64,000 nt of DNA from Fontibacterium abundans. GTDB taxonomy: Bacteria > Pseudomonadota > Alphaproteobacteria > Pelagibacterales > Pelagibacteraceae. Shown in pieces: positions 26,362 to 35,863 of the stretch; the first letter of the stretch is position 1, and every line of letters begins with the position of its first letter. The notes under the pieces were generated by a model, which was not told where the DNA came from, made no database searches, and worked only from the letters and a program-made list of their open reading frames with translations. The DNA is taken from NCBI GenBank assembly GCA_965235095.1, contig OZ249405.1; one strand, 5' to 3'. A program made the translations under genes and the position numbers.

Positions 26362-27258
26362 ATGAGCATTAATTTTAGGGCATATTTAATGCTTACACTT
26401 TGCGCTTTTTTTTGGTCAGGGAATTTTATTGTTGGAAAATTTGCAACACTTTATGAAGTTCCACCATTAACATTAAATTTTTTTCGGTGGTTAATAGTAT
26501 GGATTATTTTAATTCCTTTTACATTAAGAGACATATTAAAAAATATTAAAGTTATAAAAAATAATTTTTATTCAATCTTAATAATGTCGATTACTAGCAT
26601 TAGTGTATTTAACTCTGTTGTTTATTATTCTTTAAATTTTATTCAAGTGCTTAATGGAGCCCTAATGATTTCAACAATACCAATATTAATTGTTTTTATT
26701 TCCTTTATTTTTAGAACTGAAAAAATAAATCTTAGTCAAATTTTAGGTCTAATACTGTCTATAACAGGCGTTGCAATAATTGTTACACGCTTAGATTTTA
26801 ATAAATTAATTAATCTAGATCTAAACAAAGGTGATCTTTGGTTGTTAGTTGCAATGTTATCGTGGGCAATCTATTCAACAATGCTTAGAACTCACAATAC
26901 AGGATTGAAATATCTAAGTTTCATGACAGTAATTGTTTCTATTGGTTTAATTTTTTTATTTCCACAATTTTTATATGAATTTAAGAACCATCAAGTAATT
27001 AAATTTAATATTCCAGTTATTTTAATCACAAGCTACGTTATTTTTTTTGCCGGAATAGGCTCTTATATATTATGGAATAAAGCAGTTGTTATTGTTGGAC
27101 CTAATAAAGCTGGAATTTTTTTACATCTAATGCCAGTATTTAGTTCTTTTATGGCAATATTTTTATTAAATGAAAGATTAATGAATTTTCATATTATAGG
27201 AGCCATTATAATTTTCATAGGAATTTATCTTTCTTCCAAAAAATCACCACCAAGATGA
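26362..27258 (+). CDS. EamA/DMT-family transporter
   Basis: This 298-residue protein has about ten helices in two EamA repeats, with CAFFWSGNFIVGKF at the start and GPNKAGIFLHLMPVFS in the second repeat. Family members export amino acids or other metabolites. It overlaps the next gene by 4 bases. Substrate not predictable. Confidence 0.85.
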   Translation: MSINFRAYLMLTLCAFFWSGNFIVGKFATLYEVPPLTLNFFRWLIVWIILIPFTLRDILKNIKVIKNNFYSILIMSITSISVFNSVVYYSLNFIQVLNGALMISTIPILIVFISFIFRTEKINLSQILGLILSITGVAIIVTRLDFNKLINLDLNKGDLWLLVAMLSWAIYSTMLRTHNTGLKYLSFMTVIVSIGLIFLFPQFLYEFKNHQVIKFNIPVILITSYVIFFAGIGSYILWNKAVVIVGPNKAGIFLHLMPVFSSFMAIFLLNERLMNFHIIGAIIIFIGIYLSSKKSPPR

Positions 27259-28211
27259 AAGTTGCAATTTTAGACGATTACCAGAATGTTTCACTAATTC
27301 TTGGAAGTTTTGAAAAATTAAAAAAAGATTTCTATTTTCATGTATTTAATCAACCATTTGAAAATGAAGATAGCGCAATAGAACAATTAAAAGACTTTGA
27401 AGTTCTTTTGGTGATGAGAGAACGGACCCCAATTACTAAAAAAATTATTTCAAATTTAAAAAATTTAAAACTTATCATTACGAGCGGTATGAGAAACAAG
27501 TCTATAGATTTTTTAACCGCTAAAGAGAAAAAGATTTTAGTTTGCGGTACAGATTCAAGTTCTAATTCAACAGTAGAATTAACATGGGCCTTAATTTTGG
27601 GGCTTGCAAGAAATTTAAGAGAAGAAGCAGAGAACATGTACCAAGGATATTGGCAAACTACATTAGGATATGAACTGAAAGGTAAAACTCTAGGTATTAT
27701 AGGTTTTGGAAAAATAGGAGCTCAAGTTTCAAAAGTAGCTTTAGCATTTGGAATGAATGTTATTGCCTGGAGTGAAAATCTTAAACTTTCTATAGCAACA
27801 GATAATCAAGTATTGGCTGTAACTAAAGAAGAGTTATTAGAAAAATCTGATTTTATTACAATTCATACAGTCTTGAGCGATAGAACAAAAAATTTGATAG
27901 CAAAAAAAGATTTAGCTTTAATGAAGGAAACAGCATTTTTGATCAATACTTCAAGAGGTCCTGTAGTAAATGAATTTGATTTAGTTGAAGCTCTGGAAAA
28001 AAATATTATAGCAGGAGCAGGTCTTGATGTTTACGATATTGAACCGCTACCTGAAAATCATAAATTAAGATTTTTACCTAATGCACTATTGTTGCCACAT
28101 TTAGGTTATGTAACTAAAGAAAATTACGAAGTTTTTTATTCTCAGATGTTTGAAAATTTAGAAGCATTTAAAGAGGGAAAGCCTATCAGAGTTATTCAAA
28201 TGCTAAATTAG
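27255..28211 (+). CDS. D-isomer-specific 2-hydroxyacid dehydrogenase
   Basis: This 318-residue NAD-dependent oxidoreductase has the Rossmann motif GKTLGIIGFGKIGAQVS (about 143-159), a segment NSTVELTWALILGLAR, INTSRGPVVNE with the catalytic arginine region, and a C-terminal LLPHLGYVT with the catalytic histidine. The glutamate is likely in DVYDIEPLP. It could act in serine, glycolate or hydroxypyruvate metabolism; the substrate is unassigned. Confidence 0.82.
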   Translation: MKVAILDDYQNVSLILGSFEKLKKDFYFHVFNQPFENEDSAIEQLKDFEVLLVMRERTPITKKIISNLKNLKLIITSGMRNKSIDFLTAKEKKILVCGTDSSSNSTVELTWALILGLARNLREEAENMYQGYWQTTLGYELKGKTLGIIGFGKIGAQVSKVALAFGMNVIAWSENLKLSIATDNQVLAVTKEELLEKSDFITIHTVLSDRTKNLIAKKDLALMKETAFLINTSRGPVVNEFDLVEALEKNIIAGAGLDVYDIEPLPENHKLRFLPNALLLPHLGYVTKENYEVFYSQMFENLEAFKEGKPIRVIQMLN

Positions 28212-28214
28212 AAA

Positions 28215-28931
28215 TTACCCTAACTTTTGTAAAATTGGAAAGAATTCAATTAAATAAAAACCGATTGTTTGAAGTTTACCAGTAACAATTAAAATTCCAG
28301 TTATTAATAGTATAATTCCAGAAAATTTTTTTATTTTATTTAGATAAGATTTACTTTTTTTCGAAACGATTAAAAATTTTTTAATAATTAAACTAGAAAC
28401 TACAAAAGGAATCGCAAGACCTAGTGAATAAACGCCTAATAATAAAACTCCTTTATATATAGAATTTTCCATTGAAGCATATGCTAGGATTGAACCAAGA
28501 ATTGGACCAATGCAGGGAGTCCAGCCAAATCCAAATCCTACTCCAACTATAAATGGAAAGAACAGATTATTGGAATATTTTATATTATAATTGCCAAAAT
28601 TTTTATTTAAAAAATTAATTTGTATTAATTCTAATAAATAAATACCAAAAAAAATTATTACTATTCCAGAAATAATTGATAAAATTTGAGAGTTATGCAG
28701 TAAGAAACTTCCAATAAAAGTAGCTGTTGCTCCAAGAGAAATAAAAACTAAAGAAAAGCCTAAAGAAAAAAATAAAGATTTTTGTAATATAAATTTTTTA
28801 GATTTTAGATCTAGATTATTAAGTGTGGTTCCACATATAAATGAAACATAACCTGGAATTAAAGGAAGCACACATGGAGATATAAAACTAATTATACCAG
28901 CAAAGAAAGCTATAGAAAGCGATACAATCAT
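28215..28931 (-). CDS. ccdA: Cytochrome c biogenesis thiol transporter CcdA
   Basis: This 238-residue six-helix protein moves reducing power across the inner membrane for cytochrome c maturation. Paired cysteines lie in FISPCVLPLIPGYVSFICG and GFGWTPCIGPILG, the CcdA/DsbD signature. It follows grxC on the same strand by 8 bases and is convergent with the dehydrogenase with a 3-base gap. Confidence 0.92.
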   Translation of the reverse strand: MIVSLSIAFFAGIISFISPCVLPLIPGYVSFICGTTLNNLDLKSKKFILQKSLFFSLGFSLVFISLGATATFIGSFLLHNSQILSIISGIVIIFFGIYLLELIQINFLNKNFGNYNIKYSNNLFFPFIVGVGFGFGWTPCIGPILGSILAYASMENSIYKGVLLLGVYSLGLAIPFVVSSLIIKKFLIVSKKSKSYLNKIKKFSGIILLITGILIVTGKLQTIGFYLIEFFPILQKLG

Positions 28932-28939
28932 TAAGCTTT

Positions 28940-29200
28940 TTACACGAGACCTAGTAATTTATCTAATTTTTTTTCTTGGTCCAATTTATGAATTTTATCA
29001 CAATCACCAATGTGAATATTATCTGCAAATATTTGAGGAACAGACCTTGCGCCATTTGCCATAGCAGACATTTTTTCTCTCAAAGCCTCATCATTAGACA
29101 CGTTGATCTCAGAGAACTTAATTTTTTTTTTATTTAATAATGATTTTGCTTTTACGCAAAAAGGACAATAATTTGTTGTATATATTTCTATTTTTTTCAT
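28940..29200 (-). CDS. grxC: Glutaredoxin 3
   Basis: This 86-residue glutaredoxin has the active-site pair Cys12-Pro-Phe-Cys15, SVPQIFADNIHIGDCD with the cis-proline glutathione site, and a normal family length. It reduces disulfides and glutathione mixed disulfides in the cytoplasm. It is the first gene of a two-gene unit with ccdA, both thiol-redox proteins. Confidence 0.93.
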   Translation of the reverse strand: MKKIEIYTTNYCPFCVKAKSLLNKKKIKFSEINVSNDEALREKMSAMANGARSVPQIFADNIHIGDCDKIHKLDQEKKLDKLLGLV

Positions 29201-29345
29201 AAATAAAGAAGAGTGTTCTTTTGCATGCCTAGTAATAAATTGTTATCATAAAATCTGACTTTTTAAAAATCTTGTTCTATATTTTTTGTAAATATCAGTT
29301 ACTTTGATTTTACTTTGTCTTTTCAGTTTTAGCTTAAAATAAATA

Positions 29346-29975
29346 TTATTCATTAATTGTGAATAGATAATCATGATTAGAGAATTTATCGATAAATTTA
29401 TATTTTTTAGAAATTAAATAATTATTTAAGTTATCGAAATTGTTTGTTTCTATTAAGAAATATTTAAATTTATAATTTTTGAAATCTATTCCTTTTAAGA
29501 CTTCAAATTCATATCCCTCAACATCAAGCGAAAATAAATCAATTAATTTTGGTGATTTGTTTTTTTTTAATACCTCTGTCAAAGTAATGGACGTAGAGAA
29601 ACTATTTTCTTCATTAGTAGTGCTAAATTTTGACATTAAATCATTATTTGAAATATTAATTGTTTGTGATTTATAATTATTAGAGACCAAAAATTTATTT
29701 ACTAATATATTTCTTTTATTGCGATTTTTTTTTAATTCACGAAATATTTCTGGATGTGCCTCAATAAGAATACCATGCCAATTTTTAAATTTTTCAAAAT
29801 ACCACGTATTTGATTGATCCACACCATCATTTGCTCCGCATTCAATGTAAAATCCATTATTATAATTAATATATTGTAGTAATTTTTTGTCTAAATTATT
29901 TAAAGCGTTAAATTTTCTAAATTTTTTAAAAAAGGTTTTTGTTTTTTTTGGGAATAAAGCAGAAATTCTACTCAT
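29346..29975 (-). CDS. FkbM-family methyltransferase
   Basis: This 209-residue protein has GFYIECGANDGVDQSNT (SAM loop, about 41-57), LIEAHPEIF and LFSLDVEGYEFEVLKGI with FLIETN, the FkbM series. It is a glycan-decorating type of gene placed among housekeeping genes, immediately beyond the 3' side of ssrA, and is very AT-rich. Both points suggest recent acquisition. Confidence 0.8.
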   Translation of the reverse strand: MSRISALFPKKTKTFFKKFRKFNALNNLDKKLLQYINYNNGFYIECGANDGVDQSNTWYFEKFKNWHGILIEAHPEIFRELKKNRNKRNILVNKFLVSNNYKSQTINISNNDLMSKFSTTNEENSFSTSITLTEVLKKNKSPKLIDLFSLDVEGYEFEVLKGIDFKNYKFKYFLIETNNFDNLNNYLISKKYKFIDKFSNHDYLFTINE

Positions 29976-30035
29976 AATATAATCCTAGTACTCTAGTTAT
30001 AATATTTTTTAAATATTTTTATCGTAAACAGATAA

Positions 30036-30290
30036 AGTGGGGCGTTCTGTTACCCGGTGCCCCAGACCGTGCTTATCTAATTAATAAATTAATTAGGCAG
30101 CGAGAGCAAATTGTTCATTTGCGTTTATATTTTAGTCCTTTACGGTGGTACTATACCGGACGAAAGAAAAGCCTTTAGACATTAGTCGATTCTATTTCAC
30201 CCCCATAAGTTGAAATTGGTGGAGGTGCAGGGTACCGCCCCCTGGTCCTCAATGTTTATTACGAATCTCGTTTATCGTCATAGTTGGAAA
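30036..30290 (-). ncRNA. ssrA: Two-piece (circularly permuted) tmRNA
   Basis: On the minus strand an acceptor piece comes first and ends CACCTCCACCA (CCA 3' end at 30217). After a 12-base spacer the coding piece starts GGGGGTGAAATAGAATCGAC at 30204. GGGGGUG pairs fully with CACCUCC as the acceptor stem. The tag frame at 30122-30093 reads ANEQFALAA-stop, followed by a hairpin CTAATTAA/TTAATTAG and a GGGGC/GCCCC stem. The permuted order is the alphaproteobacterial form. Outer ends are approximate. It rescues stalled ribosomes and tags products for degradation. Confidence 0.93.
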
Positions 30291-30363
30291 ACCAACATTA
30301 ATAATATAAGACTTTGAATCGCTAAATTAAAGATATATTTAAAATCTAAGCTTTTCTAAGACA

Positions 30364-31314
30364 ATGGAACTAACTTCTGAACAAAAAAAAGAAATTCAAG
30401 AGCAGCAATCACAAAGCAATTATACAAAAAGAGTAACTTCTCCCGAACTTGAAAAGGTTCTTTATGAAGCAATTCCAGTTCTAGATCATGGATTTATAAG
30501 AGTTATAGATTATATGGGCGATGATACTTCAATTGTTCAATCTGCAAGAGTTTCTTATGGAAAAGGAACTAAGAAAGTCTCAACGGATGAAGGTTTGATA
30601 AGATATTTAATGAGGCATTGGCACAGCACTCCATTTGAAATGTGCGAGATTAAGTATCACGTAAAGCTTCCAATTTTTATAGCAAGACAGTGGATTAGAC
30701 ACAGAACGGCTAATGTAAATGAGTATTCAGCAAGATACTCTATATTAGATAAAGAGTTTTACCTTCCAGCAAAAGAGCAATTATCGGCGCAGGCAACTAA
30801 TAATCGACAAGGTCGAGGCGATTTGATTACGGGCGAACAAGCCGATGAAGTTCTTAAAATTTTAAAAGATGATGCGGTGAGAACTTATGACAATTATGAA
30901 AAAATGTTGAACGAAAGATTTGATGGAACAATTATTGATGAAAAAAAATCTGGTCTAGCTAGGGAACTTGCAAGAATGAATTTAACATTAAATTCATACA
31001 CTCAATGGTATTGGAAAACTGATCTTTTAAATCTCATGAATTTTTTATTTTTAAGAGGAGATAGTCATGCGCAATATGAAATTAGAGTTTATGCAGAGAA
31101 AATGTTAGATACAGTTAAAAAATGGGTCCCAATCACTCATGCAGCATTTTTAGATTATAGAGTTGGAGCTGCTCATTTATCATCAAAAGGATTAAAAATT
31201 GTAAAATCAATGATTAATGGAAATAAAATTAGTTATGAAGATTCTGGACTTAGTAAAAGAGAGTGGAATGAATTAATGGAAGTAATAGATAAAAAAAATC
31301 TTATAGTTATTTAA
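30364..31314 (+). CDS. thyX: Flavin-dependent thymidylate synthase
   Basis: This 316-residue enzyme makes dTMP from dUMP using FAD and methylene-tetrahydrofolate. The ThyX motif RHRxxxxNEYSxRY is present (Arg112 to Arg124), with QWIRHRTA before it. At 316 residues it is long, with an N-terminal extension of about 30 residues and a longer C-terminal tail, as in other alphaproteobacterial ThyX. Its end overlaps the convergent mrp gene by 8 bases. Confidence 0.95.
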   Translation: MELTSEQKKEIQEQQSQSNYTKRVTSPELEKVLYEAIPVLDHGFIRVIDYMGDDTSIVQSARVSYGKGTKKVSTDEGLIRYLMRHWHSTPFEMCEIKYHVKLPIFIARQWIRHRTANVNEYSARYSILDKEFYLPAKEQLSAQATNNRQGRGDLITGEQADEVLKILKDDAVRTYDNYEKMLNERFDGTIIDEKKSGLARELARMNLTLNSYTQWYWKTDLLNLMNFLFLRGDSHAQYEIRVYAEKMLDTVKKWVPITHAAFLDYRVGAAHLSSKGLKIVKSMINGNKISYEDSGLSKREWNELMEVIDKKNLIVI

Positions 31315-32137
31315 TTTTTTTTGTAATTTTATTTGCAATTTCTAAAAACAGTTTAGAAATTTCATCATTTTTAAATTGATCTACAAAAGGCGTTCCTTCA
31401 TCTGAATTTTTTCTAAGATTAATATTAATTGGAACTTGCCCTAAAAGTTCAATATTAAATTTACTTGCTATATTTTTTCCGCCATCTTTCCCAAATATAA
31501 AATGTTCAACACCATCATCCGATGTAAAGCTGGTCATGTTTTCAATAATGCCTAATATTTTAACATTAGTTCTTTTAAACATTTCAATTCCTCTTTTTAC
31601 ATCAATGATTGCGATATCTTGAGGAGTTGTGACGATGATAGCTCCATCAATATCTATTTCTTGAGAAAAAGTTAAAAGAGCATCTCCAGTTCCAGGGGGC
31701 ATATCAATAATTAAAAAATCAACGTTGTCCCATAAAACTTTATTAGTAAAAGTTTTTATGGTGCTAGCAACCATTGGACCTCTCCAAATCATGGGAGTTT
31801 CTTCTGAAACCATAAATCCTATGGACATGCATTGGATATCAAATTTTTTAATCGGAATTAAATTTGCACCATCTTCACTTTTTGGTTTTTCTGAAGTACC
31901 TATCATTTTAGGAAGTGAAGGACCGTAAATATCAGCATCTAAAATACCAACATTGTATTTTAAATTTTTGAGAGCAATTGCAAGGTTAACCGCAATTGTT
32001 GATTTTCCAACACCACCTTTGCAACTAGAAACAGCAATAACTTTTTTTACTCCATTTATTTTATTTTTTTTAAATTGAGTTTTAGGAGTAATTTGATCCA
32101 TAAAATTCTTGCTAAGATTTGCTTCTTTTTCAGTCAT
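31307..32137 (-). CDS. mrp: Mrp/ApbC-type Fe-S cluster carrier ATPase
   Basis: This 276-residue P-loop protein has SSCKGGVGKSTIAVNLA (deviant Walker A, about 37-53), DADIYGPS, and DMPPGTGD. It would carry Fe-S clusters in the cytoplasm. Two features are reduced: the N-terminal DUF59 domain is absent, and the usual CxxC near ENM...IFG is replaced by SFTSDDGVEHF with no cysteine. Confidence 0.88.
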   Translation of the reverse strand: MTEKEANLSKNFMDQITPKTQFKKNKINGVKKVIAVSSCKGGVGKSTIAVNLAIALKNLKYNVGILDADIYGPSLPKMIGTSEKPKSEDGANLIPIKKFDIQCMSIGFMVSEETPMIWRGPMVASTIKTFTNKVLWDNVDFLIIDMPPGTGDALLTFSQEIDIDGAIIVTTPQDIAIIDVKRGIEMFKRTNVKILGIIENMTSFTSDDGVEHFIFGKDGGKNIASKFNIELLGQVPININLRKNSDEGTPFVDQFKNDEISKLFLEIANKITKKIK

Positions 32138-32208
32138 TTTGGCGCATTGTAATTTCCTTTTAAATAACCATTTATACCTATATTAAGTAAGACTATTTTT
32201 AAAATAAT

Positions 32209-33345
32209 ATGTCATTAATTGAGTCTAATAATACTAAAGATATCTTAAAAAAAGAATCTCCTTGGGGCGGTCCTAATAAGAATAATAAGCAGCCTAGTTC
32301 TAATAATTCTGATGATATGGAGGATTTAGCAAAAAAATTTCAAGATGGTTTAAAAAACATGTTTGGTGGATCTTCAAAAACCCCAGATGTAAAAAAACCA
32401 ATTACACTTTTTATAATTGGAGCAATTGCTGTTTGGGCTTTAAGTGGATTTTATAGAGTAGGTGCAGACGAACAAGGAGTTGTTTTAAGATTTGGAAAAT
32501 ATACTAACATGACTCAACCAGGATTAAATTATCATCTGCCGTTCCCAATTGAGTCTGTGATGACACCTAAAGTTTCCAAGGTAAATAGAATTGATGTTGG
32601 TTTTAGATCATCAAATGAAGGAAGCAGAGGAGTAATTGGGGATATTAAAGAAGAAAGCGCAATGTTAACGGGTGATGAAAATATAGTTGATATTAATTAT
32701 TCTATTTTTTGGGTGATAGGTGATGCAAGCAAGTATTTGTTTAATATTCAAGATCCAATTGGAACAATTAAAAGTGTTGCTGAAACTGCAATGCGAGAAG
32801 TTATAGCCAGAAAAAAAATTCAGACAATTTTAACGCAAGGTAGAGCAGAAATAGAAATTGAAGTTCAAAAAATAATGCAACAAATTTTAGACTCTTATAA
32901 TAGTGGAGTTGATATTACCCAAGTGCAAGCACAAAAATCAGATCCACCAGCACAAGTAATTGACTCTTTTAGAGATGTTCAGGCAGCAAAAGCAGATAAA
33001 GAGCGAGCGCAAAATGAAGCCGAAGCTTACGCGAACGACATAATTCCAAGAGCTAGAGGAGAGGCCGCTAAAATTGTTCAAGAAGCAGAAGGTTATAAAA
33101 AAGAAGTAGTTGCTCAAGCAGAAGGGGAGGCTAGTCGATTTATTGCTATTTATAATGAGTATGCAAAAGCAAAAACTGTAACCCAAGAAAGAATGTATCT
33201 TGAGACTATGGAAAAAGTTTTGTCCGGTGTTAACAAAATTATAATTGATAAGCAGTCAGGCTCAGGCGTTGTACCTTACTTGTCTTTACCAGAATTAAAA
33301 AAGAATACTGATACTCAGTCAAAAAAAAGTGAGGTTAAAAACTAA
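32209..33345 (+). CDS. hflK: HflK, SPFH-domain regulator of FtsH
   Basis: This 378-residue inner-membrane protein has a Gly/Asn-rich N-terminus (WGGPNKNNKQ), one helix (about 64-81), an SPFH domain starting VGADEQGVVLRFGKY, and a long Ala/Glu-rich coiled region. With HflC it forms the cage around the FtsH protease. Its stop and the start of hflC share one base (TAATG). Confidence 0.95.
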   Translation: MSLIESNNTKDILKKESPWGGPNKNNKQPSSNNSDDMEDLAKKFQDGLKNMFGGSSKTPDVKKPITLFIIGAIAVWALSGFYRVGADEQGVVLRFGKYTNMTQPGLNYHLPFPIESVMTPKVSKVNRIDVGFRSSNEGSRGVIGDIKEESAMLTGDENIVDINYSIFWVIGDASKYLFNIQDPIGTIKSVAETAMREVIARKKIQTILTQGRAEIEIEVQKIMQQILDSYNSGVDITQVQAQKSDPPAQVIDSFRDVQAAKADKERAQNEAEAYANDIIPRARGEAAKIVQEAEGYKKEVVAQAEGEASRFIAIYNEYAKAKTVTQERMYLETMEKVLSGVNKIIIDKQSGSGVVPYLSLPELKKNTDTQSKKSEVKN

Positions 33346-34232
33346 TGTCTGAAAAAATATTAAAAATTTCAATTTTCGTAGCTGTATTGGTTGGCTTACT
33401 AATTTATTCAACATTCTTTATTGTAAAAGAAACTCATCAGGCAATTGTTTTGCAATTAGGAGAGCCAAAAAAAGTTTATAAAGATGCGGGCTTGTATTTT
33501 AAAATTCCTTTAATTCAAAATGTTCATTTCCTTGATAAAAGAGTAATAGATATAGATGCTCCAGCAGAAGAGGTTATAGCGTTAGATCAAAAAAGAATAA
33601 TTGTTGATGCTTATGCAAAATTTATAATTAACGATCCGTTAAAATTTTATATCTCAGTAGGAAATGAGAGAATCGCTCAATCAAGATTAGCATCAATTAT
33701 TAACGCTAAAATAAGAGGTGTTTTAGGTAAGGAAAACCTAGTTAATTTGATTTCGACCAATAGAAACAAACTTATGAGTCAAATTACTAAAGATGTCGCT
33801 GAAGAGGCTAAAGACTTTGGTATTGATGTCATTGATGTGCGTATTAAAAGAGCAGATCTGCCATCTGCTAATAGTGAGGCAATTTTTAAAAGAATGCAAA
33901 CCGAGCGAACTCGAGAAGCCAAAGAGTTTAGAGCTCAGGGGTTTGAAGTTGGACAAACGATTAAATCTATAGCTGATAAAGAAGCTGCTATCATATTAGC
34001 TGACGCAAGAAAAACCGCGCAAATTACAAGGGGAGAAGGAGATGGTCTTAGAAACAAAATATTTGCAGAAGCATTCGGACGAGACCCAGAATTTTTCAGT
34101 TTTTATAGAGCAATGCAGTCTTATGAAAAATCTTTGATTAGTGGCAGCGAAACATCTTTAGTCTTGTCACCCGATAGCGAATTTTTTAGATATTTCGGAG
34201 AGTCTGGCCTTAAAAAAGTTTTAAAAAAATAA
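33345..34232 (+). CDS. hflC: HflC, SPFH-domain regulator of FtsH
   Basis: This 295-residue partner of HflK has an N-terminal helix (about 7-26), ETHQAIVLQLGEP and the SPFH domain with VIDVRIKRADLP and the TERTREAKEFRAQG segment typical of HflC. It faces the periplasm and is coupled to hflK by a one-base overlap. Confidence 0.95.
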   Translation: MSEKILKISIFVAVLVGLLIYSTFFIVKETHQAIVLQLGEPKKVYKDAGLYFKIPLIQNVHFLDKRVIDIDAPAEEVIALDQKRIIVDAYAKFIINDPLKFYISVGNERIAQSRLASIINAKIRGVLGKENLVNLISTNRNKLMSQITKDVAEEAKDFGIDVIDVRIKRADLPSANSEAIFKRMQTERTREAKEFRAQGFEVGQTIKSIADKEAAIILADARKTAQITRGEGDGLRNKIFAEAFGRDPEFFSFYRAMQSYEKSLISGSETSLVLSPDSEFFRYFGESGLKKVLKK

Positions 34233-34236
34233 CTTA

Positions 34237-34428
34237 ATGCTTGAGATTTTTACAGCAGTTGGTTTATTGCTGTTTATTGAAGGTCTTCTCTATGCATTAT
34301 TTCCAAGGGGTATGAAGAGCATGTTAAATTCCATGAAAGATTTATCAGAACAAAAATTAAGAGTGGGAGGGCTTATTTTTGCTATTATAGGTTTTGTAAT
34401 TATCGCTTATATAAAAAAATTTCAATGA
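34237..34428 (+). CDS. yjeT: DUF2065 (YjeT-like) small membrane protein
   Basis: This 63-residue protein has two helices, IFTAVGLLLFIEGLLYALFP and LRVGGLIFAIIGFVIIAY, the DUF2065 layout. YjeT is commonly found beside hflKC, as here. It overlaps degP by 4 bases. Function not established. Confidence 0.85.
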   Translation: MLEIFTAVGLLLFIEGLLYALFPRGMKSMLNSMKDLSEQKLRVGGLIFAIIGFVIIAYIKKFQ

Positions 34429-35852
34429 AAAATTTTAAAAAATTTTTATTAATTATATTTTGTAATGTTTTATTAATTACAAATTTAAATTCAAAAGAAG
34501 CACCAGATTCATTTGCAGATTTAGTTGAAAAATTAATACCCTCGGTTGTAAATATTTCTGCAACACGAGTTATAGAAACAAGACCTCAAAATCCATTTCC
34601 ATTTCAATTTCCTCCAGGACATCCATTTGAAGATTTGTTTAAAGATTTTGATAGAGGTGGGAGTCCACAAAAAAGAAAAACTCAATCTCTTGGATCTGGA
34701 TTTATAATTGATAAAGAGGGAATTATAATTACCAATAACCACGTTATTCAAAGTGCTGAAGGAATATTTGTAAAATTAACTAATGGTAAAGAATATGAAG
34801 CAAAAGTTTTAGGAACAGACCCAACCAGCGATATTGCGGTTATTAAAATTAACACTAAAGACAATTTAAGAGCAGTAACATTTGCAGATTCAGATAAGGC
34901 GAGAGTCGGTGATTGGGTTGTTGCAATCGGAAATCCTTTTGGATTAGGTGGCACTGTTACAGCTGGAATTATATCTGCAAGAAATAGAGATATTAGTCTT
35001 GGAAAATATGATGACTTTATTCAAACAGATGCATCAATCAACCAAGGAAACTCTGGGGGACCGTTATTTAATGTCAAAGGTGAAGTGGTCGGGATTAACA
35101 GCGCTATACTTTCTAACTCAGGTGGATCTGTAGGCATTGGTTTTGCCATTCCTTCAAATTTTGCAAAGAATGTCGTTAAACAAATCACAGAATTTGGAGA
35201 AATAAAAAGAGGATATATTGGCGTTAGAATTCAAGAAGTTACAAAAGAAATTGCAGATAGTTTGGGACTTAAGAGTCAAGAAGGAGCCTTAGTATCAAGC
35301 GCTTCAACAGGTGGACCAGCAGATAAAGCGGGAATAGAAGCGGGCGATATCATATTAGAATTTAATAATAAAAAAGTTGATAACATGAGAAAGCTTCCAA
35401 AAATTGTAGCTGACACTCCTATTGGACAAAGTGTTGAGGTTAAAGTTTGGAGAAATAAAAAAATATTAACAAAAAATATTACCGTTACGAGACTTGAAGA
35501 AACAAGCGAATATAAAAAAGAAAATAACAAACAAGTAACTCCTTCAATTGTAACTATTAAAGAGCTTGGAATTAAAATTAGAAATATAAACAATCAAGAC
35601 GTCGAACAAAGATCCAATTTAAAAGATAAAAAAGGAGTGTATATTCTGGAGATTAGCGGAGATAGTCCTTTAGCTTTATTACCAGTTAAAGAAGGTGAAG
35701 TTATAATTGCAGTTGCCAATATTGCAGTAAGTAATGTTAAAAATTTTGAAGATCAATTTAAAAAAGAACTTAAAAAAAATACAAATTCAATTTTATTGAC
35801 TATCTTAGATAGCAATAATCAAAGTAAATTTATTGGCGTAAAAATTAAATAA
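34425..35852 (+). CDS. degP: Periplasmic serine protease/chaperone, DegP/HtrA family
   Basis: This 475-residue protein has a signal peptide (about 1-23), a trypsin-like domain with catalytic His106 (TNNHV), Asp136 (TSDIAV) and Ser210 (GNSGGPLF), and two PDZ domains (about 260-345 and 380-470). It degrades or refolds damaged envelope proteins. Placement after hflKC forms a membrane quality-control cluster. Confidence 0.95.
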   Translation: MKNFKKFLLIIFCNVLLITNLNSKEAPDSFADLVEKLIPSVVNISATRVIETRPQNPFPFQFPPGHPFEDLFKDFDRGGSPQKRKTQSLGSGFIIDKEGIIITNNHVIQSAEGIFVKLTNGKEYEAKVLGTDPTSDIAVIKINTKDNLRAVTFADSDKARVGDWVVAIGNPFGLGGTVTAGIISARNRDISLGKYDDFIQTDASINQGNSGGPLFNVKGEVVGINSAILSNSGGSVGIGFAIPSNFAKNVVKQITEFGEIKRGYIGVRIQEVTKEIADSLGLKSQEGALVSSASTGGPADKAGIEAGDIILEFNNKKVDNMRKLPKIVADTPIGQSVEVKVWRNKKILTKNITVTRLEETSEYKKENNKQVTPSIVTIKELGIKIRNINNQDVEQRSNLKDKKGVYILEISGDSPLALLPVKEGEVIIAVANIAVSNVKNFEDQFKKELKKNTNSILLTILDSNNQSKFIGVKIK

Positions 35853-35863
35853 AATTTTTACCA

